DNA from: Gemmatimonadaceae bacterium
GTDB lineage: Bacteria; Gemmatimonadota; Gemmatimonadetes; Gemmatimonadales; Gemmatimonadaceae
DNA length: 54,641 nt
Reading direction: 5' to 3'
Assembly (NCBI GenBank): GCA_025934075.1
Contig: JAICYT010000002.1
Location: 1-54,641 of the forward strand
Below the pieces are notes generated by a model. It was not told the origin of the DNA. It searched no databases and was given only the letters and a program-made list of their open reading frames with translations. The position numbers were made by a program, and so were the translations under genes. Of this stretch, positions 8,601 to 17,895 are shown piece by piece (positions within the stretch are counted from its first letter, which is position 1; every line of letters starts with the position of its first letter).

Positions 8601-9074
8601 ATGAACTCTCGTACTCTCACGCGACGCATCCGTACGCGCCGCGGATTTTCTATTCTCGAGCTGGTCATCGCGATCGTCGTCATCGGTATCATCTCGTCGA
8701 TCTCGGTTGGCAAGATCCACGACATCTTGGTGCAGCAGCGCGTGTACCGCGCCTCGAACATCATACAGACCAATGTAGAGGCGGCGTGGGCGCTTGCCGC
8801 GCGGAATCGTCGGCCGATCAGAATCTCTTGGGACACCGCTAGCCGGCAGATCAAAATCACCGACCGCGCCGGCACGACGACGTTCCGGAAAGCATCGCTT
8901 GGACAAGACCCGTACGGTCTGCCCTCAGGTGCCGTCACCTTCTCGAACAATCCGGTCGAAGTCTACCCCGATGGATTGGCGAATAGTCCGCTGCTCATAA
9001 CCATCTCCGTCACATCGCCCGCGGTGACCAAAAGGATCTCGGTCTCGCGCGCCGGCTTGGTGCAACAACAATGA
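8601..9074 (+). CDS. Minor pilin / pseudopilin, FimT-GspH-like
   Basis: A 157-residue protein with a class III prepilin signal: basic leader, cleavage after G15, F16 and E20 at mature position +5, then a hydrophobic helix (LVIAIVVIGIISS). The remainder is a short beta-rich domain like FimT/GspH minor pilins, which prime type IV pilus or type II secretion pseudopilus assembly in the inner membrane. The frame is open from 8514 but the ATG at 8601 gives the correct 15-residue leader. It is first of four pilin-like genes; its stop overlaps the next ATG. Confidence 0.85.
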   Translation: MNSRTLTRRIRTRRGFSILELVIAIVVIGIISSISVGKIHDILVQQRVYRASNIIQTNVEAAWALAARNRRPIRISWDTASRQIKITDRAGTTTFRKASLGQDPYGLPSGAVTFSNNPVEVYPDGLANSPLLITISVTSPAVTKRISVSRAGLVQQQ

Positions 9075-9469
9075 CAAAATCTCGCAAAGGCTTCTCGTTG
9101 ATCGAAGTCATGGTCGCGATGACCATGCTCGCGATCGTCCTGATGTCGCTGGCAAAGATGTCGCTCATAGTCGCCGTTCGCGGCCGCGGAAACGACCTCT
9201 TCGCCAAACGCACAGCGGTGCTGCAGCTCGAAGCCAACAAACTCGGCGCTATACCCTACTCGACGCTCGCGTCATGGTCGACCACGACCACGACGCTCAC
9301 ACTGGGCGACTTCACGTACAAGCGTCGGATGGCGATCGCGAACACTGGGACCAATCGGTATTCGATCAAGATCATCGTCATCCCGATGAGCGACACGACC
9401 AAGATGGACTCGGTGACGCTCGATCGAACCAAGCCGGCGACGAACACGCCGCTTTGCCTCACGTGCTGA
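9071..9469 (+). CDS. Minor pilin, PilV/GspI-like
   Basis: A 132-residue prepilin: short leader MTKSRKG, cleavage after G7, F8 and E12 (+5), and the helix VMVAMTMLAIVLMSLAKM. The globular part has a Thr run around residue 71 (TTTTTLTL) and a C-terminal CLTC pair that could form a small disulfide. Position after a FimT-like gene and before a PilW-like gene matches the order fimT-pilV-pilW-pilX seen in type IV pilus minor-pilin clusters. The ATG overlaps the preceding stop by four bases (ATGA), implying translational coupling. Confidence 0.82.
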   Translation: MTKSRKGFSLIEVMVAMTMLAIVLMSLAKMSLIVAVRGRGNDLFAKRTAVLQLEANKLGAIPYSTLASWSTTTTTLTLGDFTYKRRMAIANTGTNRYSIKIIVIPMSDTTKMDSVTLDRTKPATNTPLCLTC

Positions 9470-9470
9470 T

Positions 9471-10370
9471 ATGACGACGCCACGACAGTCCCGCCGAGGG
9501 TTCACCCTCATCGAGATCGCGATCGCGCTGATCATCGTCGGCATCATCGGTGCCGCATTCACCAAGCTGCTCACGTCGCAATCGCGCTTCTTCGACCAGC
9601 AAACGAACATCCGAAAAGCGCGCAGCGTGGCGCGGAACTCGATGAACGTGATGCTGTCCGACCTCCGCATGGTTCAGGATTCAGGCGGCATCGACTCCGC
9701 GGCGAGTGATGGGAAGTTGATCCGCATCAAAGTGCCGTACCGCTTTGGTCTAGTGTGCGCGACCAACGGCACGATCACCACGGTCAGCATGCTCCCCTCC
9801 GACTCGAGCGTCGTCGCGATGGCAAGCTACGCCGGCTTCGCCTGGCGTGACACGTTGACCGGCCGCTATAAGATAGTGCCGCGGCCATCGTCGGAGGCCA
9901 CCGACGCGCAGCTCGCCCGCGGCACGCAATCGCGCTGCACCGGCACCGGCATCGGTCAGGCAAATCTGCGAACGTTCGCAGTCAACGGACGCACCAGTGA
10001 CATTCTCGACCTCAATGCGGCAGCGGCAACCGGAGCCCAAAGCGTCTCGCCCGTCTTTTTCTGGCAGCGCGTCTCGTATTCGTTCAAAGCATCGAACGCG
10101 TATTCCGGATACCTCGGACTCTATCGCGACGTGGAAGGTACGGCGACGCCCGAGGAGATCCTCGCGCCGTTCGACACGTCCGCGCGCTTCAGGTTCTACA
10201 CGAGCGGAGCTGACACCTCCATCGTGGTACCGCCGGCCGTCTCGTCGATCGTCGGCATCGATCTGGTGCTGAACGCCATCAGTTCGCGAGTGGTTTCCAA
10301 CAACATCAATTCGCACTCGATGTCGAAGGTGCGAACCTCCGTTTTCTTCAAGAACGTCCGTTCGTTCTGA
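9471..10370 (+). CDS. Minor pilin, PilW/GspJ-like
   Basis: A 299-residue prepilin with cleavage after G10, F11 and E15, then a hydrophobic segment IAIALIIVGIIGAAFTKLL. The length and the large C-terminal domain fit PilW/GspJ rather than the small minor pilins. It starts one base after the pilV-like stop and is 15 nt from the next gene. It probably helps form the tip complex of a type IV pilus or pseudopilus. No major pilin or assembly ATPase is visible in the window, so the machine it serves is encoded elsewhere. Confidence 0.82.
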   Translation: MTTPRQSRRGFTLIEIAIALIIVGIIGAAFTKLLTSQSRFFDQQTNIRKARSVARNSMNVMLSDLRMVQDSGGIDSAASDGKLIRIKVPYRFGLVCATNGTITTVSMLPSDSSVVAMASYAGFAWRDTLTGRYKIVPRPSSEATDAQLARGTQSRCTGTGIGQANLRTFAVNGRTSDILDLNAAAATGAQSVSPVFFWQRVSYSFKASNAYSGYLGLYRDVEGTATPEEILAPFDTSARFRFYTSGADTSIVVPPAVSSIVGIDLVLNAISSRVVSNNINSHSMSKVRTSVFFKNVRSF

Positions 10371-10385
10371 CCAGGGAGCGCCATC

Positions 10386-11519
10386 ATGATGCGACTTGCT
10401 AATCGAAAGGGGTTTGCGCTGCCGATGTCGATCCTCGTCATCGCCGTGCTGACTGCCGCTATTGCCGCCGCGTTTTCTTCCACGAACGCTGAATTCATCA
10501 CGAACGCCGCCCAGCGCAGCGAGAACCGCGCGTACCACCTCGCCGAGACGGGGCTCGAGCAGTTCATGGTGCTTCGCAGCAGCGTCGGGTTCTGCGATCA
10601 TTGCACCGACCCCATCACCGCCGACTCGGAGTGGACGCGCGTGAACCTGCCCGGCGGCTATGCCGACGTCGTCGCCGTCAAGGTTCGTCCCGCGAAAGAT
10701 TCGGTGACACCCGCCATCTACTTCATTCGCTCCACGGGCGTCGACACAATGGTGAAGTTGAGCACCGCCATGTCGGTGAACTCCGAGCACACCGTTGGCA
10801 TCTACGCCAAGTGGGTGACGATGACGATGAAGGTGACGGCGGCCTGGGTCAGCTTGTCAGGCCTGAATAAGAACGGCGCCGGAACGATCGACGGCCGAGA
10901 TGCGTGCGGACAACAGCCGGATGTGGCAGGCGCACAGGTCGATAAGGGTGATTTCACGAACGCCGGTGATGCGTCGGACTTCTACGGAAACCCGCCCGTC
11001 GACACGAGCAAGACGTTCGCGCAGCTCTTGGCGCAGAACAACATCGATTGGAATGCCATCATCACTCAGAACTCGATGGCGCCGGACATCACCATTCCTG
11101 GCGGGACCTTCCCATCCGAAGCTGATTTCGCCGCCGACACGAACTACTGGCCGGTCATCCGCGTCAAGACCAACGGCTACCGGCTGCCGAACGCCGGCCG
11201 CGGAATCATCGTCGCCGACAGCGACTTCGAGGTGCACGGCAGCAATATGTGGAGCGGTATCCTCTTGGTCGGCGGCAAGCTCACCTCGGACGGTAACAAC
11301 ACGACGTGGGGCGCGACGCTCAGCGGCTTGAACTACCTCCTCGGCGGAACGCCCCAGGTGAGTACGTTGAACAATCCGAACCTCGATGGCGACGACGCCG
11401 CCGCGAACGGTCAGAAGACCTACGTGTACGACTCGTGCAGCGTGGCCAAAGCTTCGTCACGCATGCGGAAATACATGGCCATCCCCAACTCGTGGATGGA
11501 CAACCTCGCCTCCTGGTAG
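10386..11519 (+). CDS. PilX/GspK-like pilus assembly protein
   Basis: A 377-residue protein beginning with a basic leader, G9-F10 and the ALP-type hydrophobic segment FALPMSILVIAVLTAAIAAAF. It lacks Glu at +5, which is typical of PilX/GspK-type minor pilins, the tip subunits. AETGLEQF after the helix is characteristic of PilX-like proteins. The body is large and of unknown fold, with cysteine pairs near residues 70/73 and at 176 and 358. A GGGAG ribosome site precedes the ATG. It is the final gene of the cluster; a dispersed palindromic repeat follows. Confidence 0.78.
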   Translation: MMRLANRKGFALPMSILVIAVLTAAIAAAFSSTNAEFITNAAQRSENRAYHLAETGLEQFMVLRSSVGFCDHCTDPITADSEWTRVNLPGGYADVVAVKVRPAKDSVTPAIYFIRSTGVDTMVKLSTAMSVNSEHTVGIYAKWVTMTMKVTAAWVSLSGLNKNGAGTIDGRDACGQQPDVAGAQVDKGDFTNAGDASDFYGNPPVDTSKTFAQLLAQNNIDWNAIITQNSMAPDITIPGGTFPSEADFAADTNYWPVIRVKTNGYRLPNAGRGIIVADSDFEVHGSNMWSGILLVGGKLTSDGNNTTWGATLSGLNYLLGGTPQVSTLNNPNLDGDDAAANGQKTYVYDSCSVAKASSRMRKYMAIPNSWMDNLASW

Positions 11520-11532
11520 TCCGACTCTTGAG

Positions 11533-11600
11533 TCATCCTGAGCGAAGCGAAGGATCTGCTGTTGAAGTCGAACGGCAGATCCTTCGTCGCTTCGCTGATC
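11533..11600. repeat. Dispersed palindromic repeat, copy A
   Basis: agcgaagcgaaggatctgc (11541-11559) pairs with gcagatccttcg-tcg-cttcgct (11575-11596), the right arm having a 3-nt insertion, around a 15-nt loop. It lies between convergent genes and could act as a terminator. The same motif recurs at 43841-43942 and, degraded, at 41480-41540. Confidence 0.75.
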
Positions 11601-11643
11601 CGCGTGAGCAAGAGCTTCGCTCTTCAGCATGAACAACGATCTT

Positions 11644-14112
11644 TTACGGCATTCCGAACGGATCGCCCGGCGGCGGCACGAGGGTCGGCGACAGCTTCGG
11701 CAACTCTCGCTTCTCGATCCAACGCGTACAGTCATTCACGATCGACAGCCAGTGCGCGCGCGCCTCGTCCGTGCGCGCCGCGGCCTGCTTCACCCGCGCC
11801 TTCGCGCGCAAGTCAGCCACCTTTAGCTCAGCCATCGCGCGAACCTCGGTCGCCGCGGCCGAGTCGGCGGCGAGCGTGAGCAGCTTTTCGATGACGGCGC
11901 GCTGCGTTACGCGCTGAAGCGCGGCAAGCTTGGGACTCGCGGGAACGGGCGCATCCCAGGTTTCCGCCGTCAGCTTGTCGATGGTCGCCGCAAGTGTCAG
12001 ATGCGGGCCGGCACCGCGCGTCGCGAATTCGACCAGCCGCGCCGCTCTGTCGCGCTGTAGGATCATATCGACGACCATCTGCGCCAGCGAACGCGCTGCG
12101 CCGAGCTCGTCGAACGCCGGCCGCGTTCGACTGCCGAACAGCTCGACCGTCGGCGTCACAGCATTCGCTCCCGGCGCCATCAATGTCAGCACGGTATCCG
12201 GAATCGCCAACTCCTCCGGCCGTAGAGCGTTGAGCATGAGACGCAGTGCGTCGACCTGTTGTTGATAAGGCACGGCGCGCGTCGCTTGCTGCGCGTCGCC
12301 GCGCACCGCGTTGCTGTATTCCATGCCGCCAATGGCCTTCGACGTTCCGTTCAGGGCGAACCGATGGAAGAAGTACAGGGGGACGAATCGCTGCTGGAGC
12401 AGCGTGATCGGCTCATCCGGTCGAATGTTTCGCTCACCGAACTGTTTGATCGCCACGCGGCGTACGGCCGTCTGCGTCTTGAGAAAATCCAGCGGCGTCG
12501 CTGCATCGTCCCAAAGATTCACGCGCGGATCGGAGCCGAACTCGGGCCGAGCATCGGCGTCGGACAGATAGAGGTAGCCTCTCTTCAACCCGTCGGCGAT
12601 GATCGCCCGCAACGAATCGCGCTCGGTCGACGGCGCGAACGTCCCATAGCCCCAGTGGATCGCCCACACGTCATATGGACCGGCCCCGACGCCGTATGCC
12701 TGCGACAGATCGATTCGACCATTTGCGTCGAGTCGCACGCGCGGCGGTGGATAATCCATCACCGACGCGCGCTCGTAGGTCGACGCGATGTAGTTGTGCG
12801 CCAGGCCGAGCGTGTGTCCGACTTCGTGTGCGCTCACCTGGCGAACGCGCGCGAGAACAAACGCGGTATCCGCGGGCGACGCGCTCGCGCCCATGAGGCC
12901 TGCGTAAAGATTGTAGTCCGTCCGCGCGCGGTGTGAGTCGAGACGCGCCATGCCCTTGATGATCTCTCCGGTTCGCGGATCCTCGAGCGCGCCACCGACC
13001 GACCATCCGCGCTCATTGCGATTCTCCCACTGCACCACGTTGTACCGGCTATCCATCGGGTCGACGCCTTCGGGCAAGAGCTCGACCTTGAACCCGCCCT
13101 TGAGCCCAGCGCGATCGAATGCGTCCTCCCACCACTTCACTCCCGCGAGCGTCGCCGAACGGAGCGGCTCCGGAATGCCGCGGTCGACGTAATAGCGGAT
13201 GGGGTTCTTGATCGGCGAGTTGGGATCGTTTGGGTTCACGCGCTCGAGCCGATGGCGCGCCGCCCATCGCACCTGCAGTGGCGCCTGAATCGGCTGTGCG
13301 TAGTCGTTGAACTCGACCCCGAAATATCCAACCCGCGGATCGAGCGCGCGCGGTCGAAACGCGCCGTCGGGCAGCTTCACGAGCGACAGATGCTGCCGCA
13401 GCGTGAGTGCGCGCCCGTCCGGCACGATCGCGTCAACGGTGTTGCCTGGTCGGCCGGTCGTCGCGAACGTGAGAGCGACGTCGATCTCACTGTTGTCCGG
13501 GAACGCTTTCGTGTACGGGGTATAGATCTTCGACCGGTCCCGGGCGACGGAATAGGAGCCTTGTTGATTTTGGGCCAGCGTCCCGGCGACGTTGGTCCAA
13601 TCACGCATCGCGACCTCGGTCATATCGACGAGCAGTCGCCCGTTCTCGTCCGCCAGCAGCGGCAGCGACGCTACTGTACTGGGCGGAAACGCCTCGGCAA
13701 CGCTGCGCGCGTGGTCAGGGTCGCCGGAGGATGAGCGGTAGGACCAGTTCTCGAGGACGAGCAGAACGCGATCACCGTCCCGGTCGAACCGGGCGATGTA
13801 GGTCGGGCCGTCCGAGCCGCGATCGATCCCGATGGGATTCGAACCAAGGCCGGTCGCCTGGGTAATGAGAAGCAGGGCGCGCGTGGAATCGTGCGGGATC
13901 TCGAGCAGGATGCGCCCTTGCCGCCCGTCGAGGTAGATTGGAAGGAAGCCGTCCCGCCGATCCATTCCCGTCGTGCGCGCGCTGATCGACGACGCTACCG
14001 GAGCTCCTGGCGTCGTTGTTGCCTGCGCGTTTGCCGCAAGGGATTGGGCGGCGACAGCGAGGAGAGCGAGCGCCACCCGCCGCTGTGGGATTCGTGAATA
14101 CATGTTGGTCAT
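11644..14112 (-). CDS. Secreted zinc metalloprotease of the metzincin type
   Basis: An 822-residue exported protein with a Sec signal peptide. Around residues 429-439 it has HEVGHTLGLAH, the extended zinc motif HExxHxxGxxH, followed about 20 residues later by VMDY, a Met-turn as in metzincins. The long N-terminal beta-rich region and the overall size resemble the DUF5117/DUF4953 zinc-dependent metalloproteases common in Bacteroidota and Gemmatimonadota. It probably degrades protein in the periplasm or outside the cell. The frame extends to 14154; ATGs at 14112 and 14103 are both plausible starts. It diverges from a lipoprotein gene whose possible ATG at 14102 overlaps this start. Confidence 0.85.
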   Translation of the reverse strand: MTNMYSRIPQRRVALALLAVAAQSLAANAQATTTPGAPVASSISARTTGMDRRDGFLPIYLDGRQGRILLEIPHDSTRALLLITQATGLGSNPIGIDRGSDGPTYIARFDRDGDRVLLVLENWSYRSSSGDPDHARSVAEAFPPSTVASLPLLADENGRLLVDMTEVAMRDWTNVAGTLAQNQQGSYSVARDRSKIYTPYTKAFPDNSEIDVALTFATTGRPGNTVDAIVPDGRALTLRQHLSLVKLPDGAFRPRALDPRVGYFGVEFNDYAQPIQAPLQVRWAARHRLERVNPNDPNSPIKNPIRYYVDRGIPEPLRSATLAGVKWWEDAFDRAGLKGGFKVELLPEGVDPMDSRYNVVQWENRNERGWSVGGALEDPRTGEIIKGMARLDSHRARTDYNLYAGLMGASASPADTAFVLARVRQVSAHEVGHTLGLAHNYIASTYERASVMDYPPPRVRLDANGRIDLSQAYGVGAGPYDVWAIHWGYGTFAPSTERDSLRAIIADGLKRGYLYLSDADARPEFGSDPRVNLWDDAATPLDFLKTQTAVRRVAIKQFGERNIRPDEPITLLQQRFVPLYFFHRFALNGTSKAIGGMEYSNAVRGDAQQATRAVPYQQQVDALRLMLNALRPEELAIPDTVLTLMAPGANAVTPTVELFGSRTRPAFDELGAARSLAQMVVDMILQRDRAARLVEFATRGAGPHLTLAATIDKLTAETWDAPVPASPKLAALQRVTQRAVIEKLLTLAADSAAATEVRAMAELKVADLRAKARVKQAAARTDEARAHWLSIVNDCTRWIEKRELPKLSPTLVPPPGDPFGMP

Positions 14113-14134
14113 CTCAAAGCTTCGTGAGGGGTCA

Positions 14135-14740
14135 GTGCGTTCTGGTACAATCAAGTCGGCGGCGCTCTTTGGCGTCCTACTCGGGTGCGCGAGCAGCCAA
14201 CCACACGTGTTCGGTCAGTACAACGATCTGGCGCCGAAGGTGGCACCAACGCAAGGCGAGCGCATCCCGCAACATCTTACGGTGCAACTCGCGCGGCCAG
14301 CGAACGTCGCCGTCTTTCTCGTTGCGCCCGGACGCGCCAGCCGACTGCTGTTCCCTGCTGATTCGACGCAGAACATGTACGTGGAAGCCGGATCGCACCT
14401 CGTGGAGACATCACTAGCAAGAGCCGCGGTGACAGCGGACAGCTCGCGATTGATTCGGCGTCCGGCGGAGCCGAATCAAGGCAATCGGCAGCGCGGTGGA
14501 CGAGGCACGGGCGGCGTTGGACGCGACTCGATGCCGGTGTTCGGCTTCAATCAGCACGGATATCTGCTGATCTACGCGTCCCAAGAACCGCTTTCCTACG
14601 CCGCGCTCTCGTCACGCGTGGCCGGTCTGTCGATTCCGATCGAGGATAGCGACGCACTGAACACCGTGACGAAGCTCATTCGCGCGACGACGTCGCGGAA
14701 CGGGCCGTGGGCCGCGTACGCGACCGATTTCCCGCCCTGA
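14135..14740 (+). CDS. Putative lipoprotein of unknown function
   Basis: With the GTG at 14135 (GAGGGG ribosome site 4 nt upstream) the product is 201 residues and opens with a lipoprotein signal ending in LLGC18, so it should be acylated at C18. An ATG at 14102 would add eleven residues but overlaps the start of the divergent protease. The body is beta-rich, with a Gly/Arg-rich linker near residues 118-130 (NRQRGGRGTGGVG), and has no recognised motif. A periplasmic or outer-membrane location is inferred from the signal. It may be regulated together with the divergent metalloprotease. Confidence 0.68.
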   Translation: MRSGTIKSAALFGVLLGCASSQPHVFGQYNDLAPKVAPTQGERIPQHLTVQLARPANVAVFLVAPGRASRLLFPADSTQNMYVEAGSHLVETSLARAAVTADSSRLIRRPAEPNQGNRQRGGRGTGGVGRDSMPVFGFNQHGYLLIYASQEPLSYAALSSRVAGLSIPIEDSDALNTVTKLIRATTSRNGPWAAYATDFPP

Positions 14741-14794
14741 TCCGACCGCGGCCGACGGCTCAAGCCGATTGCAGGTCCAGCGCGGAACGAAGGG

Positions 14795-16615
14795 TCATTG
14801 TCCCGTAACGCCCTTCAGAATCCCATTGCGAATTCTGACGGCTTTTTGCTTCGCTGTCGGATCAGCTTCGATGACGACATCGCCCGGCGCGAATTGAAGT
14901 TTTCCCGGAAGAACAACCGTCTCAGCACCACGCCGAACTTTGATCTGCAACGGCGATCCCTCGACCGACGCGCCGTACTTCGCGCGCATCTTTGCGCCGA
15001 ACTGCTGGTCCTCGACCGGAATGTCGCCGACCGACACGAGGTAGTCGCCCGGTTTCACGCCCGCCATGGCCGCCGAGCTGCCTTCTTGGACGTTCGCGAC
15101 CACGACACCGCTGGGATCAGGCTGCGTCATCACGCCGAGGCGCGGCACGCGTTCCTGTCGCGTTCTCATGCCGGCGATTGGCAGGATGCTGTCCCATGGA
15201 AACGGCTCGCGGCCATCGACGAAGCGGGCGCTGAATTGCGCGAATGATTTTCCGTTGGCGGCGGCGCTCACCGCGTTCCACCAATCGGTCGCGGTGAATC
15301 CGCGGCCATGCTTGTAGTCCGACTGGTAGAGGCCGCGCATGACGTCGTCGAGCGAGTGCTTATTGTCGCTGGCGTCGCGAATCATGATGTCGAGCGCGAG
15401 CCCAGCGAGTGATCCCTTCGGATAGTAGAGGTATTCGGTGCCGTCGATGGGATGCACCCACGTGTTGACCGATGCGTCCTCGAGCGACACCGGCATGGCG
15501 TTCATCACTTCGTTGATCTTCTCCGCCGCGAGGCTGTAAAACCCGCGCTCGTCGACGACGCCGCCGCGCACTTCGGCAAGATCGGCGTAGTAGTCAGTGA
15601 TGCCCTCCGATACCCAGAGCCACGGCGTCGGCTGCGGATGAGAGTATTGATATGGCCACATCTCAGCTGGCCGCAGCCGCTTCACGTTCCACGAGTGAAA
15701 GATCTCGTGCGCGTAGAGCGATGGCTGGAACTCGCTCCCGACATACGACGGGGCGAGTACGTCGACGTGGGAGCTTTGGTGCTCGAGACCGCTCGCGCCG
15801 GCATACGACGAGTCGACGATCTCCATGACCGTGTACGTCTCCCACGGAATCTCGCCGAACACGGTCGTCTCGGGCGGAATGACTCGCTTGAGCTGATCCC
15901 ATGCCGTCGAGCGCACCTGGGCGTTTATTGCCCCCGCAGGATATGTCGCAAGTCGAATCCATTTCTCCGCGACGCGAGCGCTGTCGAGATCGAAGTGGCC
16001 GACGAAGAACGGCATGTCAACGAGATCGTGGTAGTTCGTGGCTGTGAAGGTCCGCGGTTGCGTCGCGCTCGACATACCGGTCGCGACACGCCAATCCGCC
16101 TCGGTGTGTATGGCGACCGTCGCTGGCGTCTCGAGCGGCTGCCCTTCCGCGTAGAAGAACAGGTTGGTCCCATTGAAGAGCACGAAGTCGGGCTTTGCCC
16201 AGGCCATCGCATTGTCGAGCGTGTCGGCGACGTAGCGAAAGCTGACGCGTAGCGCCTTTGCGCCGGCGGGCCGAATGCGCCACGTATCGTAGTCGAGCTT
16301 GTCCCAGGTGAGCGATTTGTTGCCATCGCCGGTCGCCGCGAACTCGACAACCCATCGTGAGAAATTGCTGATCTCGTATGCGCCCGGCGTCCAGGCGGGC
16401 AGCGACAACAGCACCGGTGATGTACCGGCGGTGTTGAACGACATCGCGACGTCGATCGCCCGCTGTTGGCCGTTCGACCGCATGAAGGTGACGTCATACC
16501 GCACGTCGCGGATCGGAGCGGACACAGAGTCGCTCGTGGGTCGGTTGGAGTACTGCCCCGCCGCCAGGCCGGGGAGAACTGCGGCGCAGGCAACTACGAT
16601 GGGCCAGCGAGTCAT
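14795..16615 (-). CDS. M61-family metallopeptidase with C-terminal PDZ domain
   Basis: A 606-residue exported peptidase. After a signal peptide ending AAG come a beta-sandwich domain, a thermolysin-like catalytic domain with H303-E304-I-F-H307-S-W-N and the downstream SEGITDYY glutamate, and a C-terminal PDZ domain (about residues 495-575: RLGVMTQ, GVKPGDYLVSVGDIPV). This is the glycyl-aminopeptidase (M61) architecture. Members release N-terminal Gly or Ala from peptides, but specificity here is unproven. The ATG at 16615 directly precedes the signal peptide. It is convergent with the lipoprotein gene. Confidence 0.92.
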   Translation of the reverse strand: MTRWPIVVACAAVLPGLAAGQYSNRPTSDSVSAPIRDVRYDVTFMRSNGQQRAIDVAMSFNTAGTSPVLLSLPAWTPGAYEISNFSRWVVEFAATGDGNKSLTWDKLDYDTWRIRPAGAKALRVSFRYVADTLDNAMAWAKPDFVLFNGTNLFFYAEGQPLETPATVAIHTEADWRVATGMSSATQPRTFTATNYHDLVDMPFFVGHFDLDSARVAEKWIRLATYPAGAINAQVRSTAWDQLKRVIPPETTVFGEIPWETYTVMEIVDSSYAGASGLEHQSSHVDVLAPSYVGSEFQPSLYAHEIFHSWNVKRLRPAEMWPYQYSHPQPTPWLWVSEGITDYYADLAEVRGGVVDERGFYSLAAEKINEVMNAMPVSLEDASVNTWVHPIDGTEYLYYPKGSLAGLALDIMIRDASDNKHSLDDVMRGLYQSDYKHGRGFTATDWWNAVSAAANGKSFAQFSARFVDGREPFPWDSILPIAGMRTRQERVPRLGVMTQPDPSGVVVANVQEGSSAAMAGVKPGDYLVSVGDIPVEDQQFGAKMRAKYGASVEGSPLQIKVRRGAETVVLPGKLQFAPGDVVIEADPTAKQKAVRIRNGILKGVTGQ

Positions 16616-17059
16616 TGAAACACTCCGAGAAAGACTCCAAAAAACGCACCGAGAGGCTTGGCGCTCAGCCGCGGCCGGAAAGGTACCGAAAACCAGGCAC
16701 GAGTGAGACGGTTCATCCGCCCAGCCATTCGACCCGTCACATTATTGTGCCCTGCGGACCGATTGTCATGACGCATTCCATGCCAAGCGAAGAGGTCGAC
16801 ACTCTCCGTACATTCCGGCAACAGAAATGCCGAACATGGTCGCTGTGCTTTGCTTACCGTCAACGGGATCTTGACGCAGTGCGTTCCGCGGCGTCTCATC
16901 CTGGGAGACGCGTTCTGGAATTGGGGAGCATTAGGGTCAGACACCAATGCTTCAGTCGAGGAACCCGAGTATTGGGGCGCGGATTGTGGATTACGGCACT
17001 GTTCTCGCCGGCGCCGATTGCCGGCGACGCGACGTCTCGCACGCCGCAATGGAGGTGGT
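16616..17059. other. 444-bp intergenic region between divergent genes
   Basis: No coding sequence is supported here; an open frame on the plus strand from 16850 is low-complexity and lacks a ribosome site. The region must hold the promoters of the M61 peptidase (left) and the plug protein (right). It includes a small hairpin (agcatt/aatgct, 16927-16951) enclosing GGGTCAGACACC, a probable relic of the palindrome family seen at 3497. No clear sigma-70 elements were found. Confidence 0.5.
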
Positions 17060-17836
17060 ATGAGAGAACGCTCAATCGTGGCCAGAGTGCGATACCTCGC
17101 CTGCGCGGTCAGCGCCCTGTGCCTGGCGACGACCCACCTCGCCGCGCAAAATTTCGGTGGTGCAATCACCGGCATCGTCAAAGACAGCGCCGGCACGCCG
17201 ATCCCCGACGTCGAAGTCACAGCGCTGAAGATTGCCAAGGTCGTCCGCACGGACACTGCGGGACGTTTCATCCTCTCCAGGCTTCCCTCGGGCTCGGCTG
17301 ACTTCAGCTTTCGCCGGCTCTCCTACGCACCCGTCGTTCTCTCGATCACCGTTCCGTCGGAAGACACCACCGACGTCGAGGTCACGCTCGGCGTGACGGC
17401 GCTTCAATTGACCGGGATGGTGGTGCAAGAGCACGCCACGCAACTCCGCGTCTGGGAAGAGTTCGAGACACGACGAAAACAGGGCATTGGACACTTCGTG
17501 ACGCGCGGCGAAATCGAGAAGCGACATCCGTTGCTCCTCAGCGACATGATGCGAATGATTCCCGGAGCCATCGTCATGAACGGAGACAACGGTCGCACGG
17601 CATTGCGCTTCGCTCGGGCGGGGCGAGGCAATTGCCCGCCGCAGTTCTTCGTCGACGGCATTCAGGCGTATGGATTCAGTATCGACGACGTGCCGCCCGG
17701 CGACGTCGAAGGCGTGGAGCTCTACGCCGGAGCGGCCGGGCTCCCGCCGGAGTTCAATCGCATGCGAGGCCAGACGATCTGCGGCACCGTCGCGATCTGG
17801 ACTCGCATTCCCGGTGGCGACGACACGAAGCCTTGA
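17060..17836 (+). CDS. Carboxypeptidase-regulatory/TonB-plug protein without a barrel
   Basis: A 258-residue exported protein: signal peptide to about A29, a carboxypeptidase-regulatory-like Ig domain (residues 33-110, GIVKDSAGTPIPDVEV), then a TonB-receptor plug-like domain (140-250) containing FVDG and ending in CGTVAIWTR. No outer-membrane barrel follows; the stop is clean and there is no sign of frameshift. C192 and C241 probably form a disulfide. The ATG at 17060 has a GGAGGTGG site 9 nt upstream. Barrel-less plug proteins of this form appear frequently in Gemmatimonadota; their role is unknown to me. Confidence 0.75.
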   Translation: MRERSIVARVRYLACAVSALCLATTHLAAQNFGGAITGIVKDSAGTPIPDVEVTALKIAKVVRTDTAGRFILSRLPSGSADFSFRRLSYAPVVLSITVPSEDTTDVEVTLGVTALQLTGMVVQEHATQLRVWEEFETRRKQGIGHFVTRGEIEKRHPLLLSDMMRMIPGAIVMNGDNGRTALRFARAGRGNCPPQFFVDGIQAYGFSIDDVPPGDVEGVELYAGAAGLPPEFNRMRGQTICGTVAIWTRIPGGDDTKP

Positions 17837-17895
17837 GCGCGTGACCGCCCGGGCATAGCGTTCGACTGCACGCTTCCCCTTCCCGCCCGGCAATC

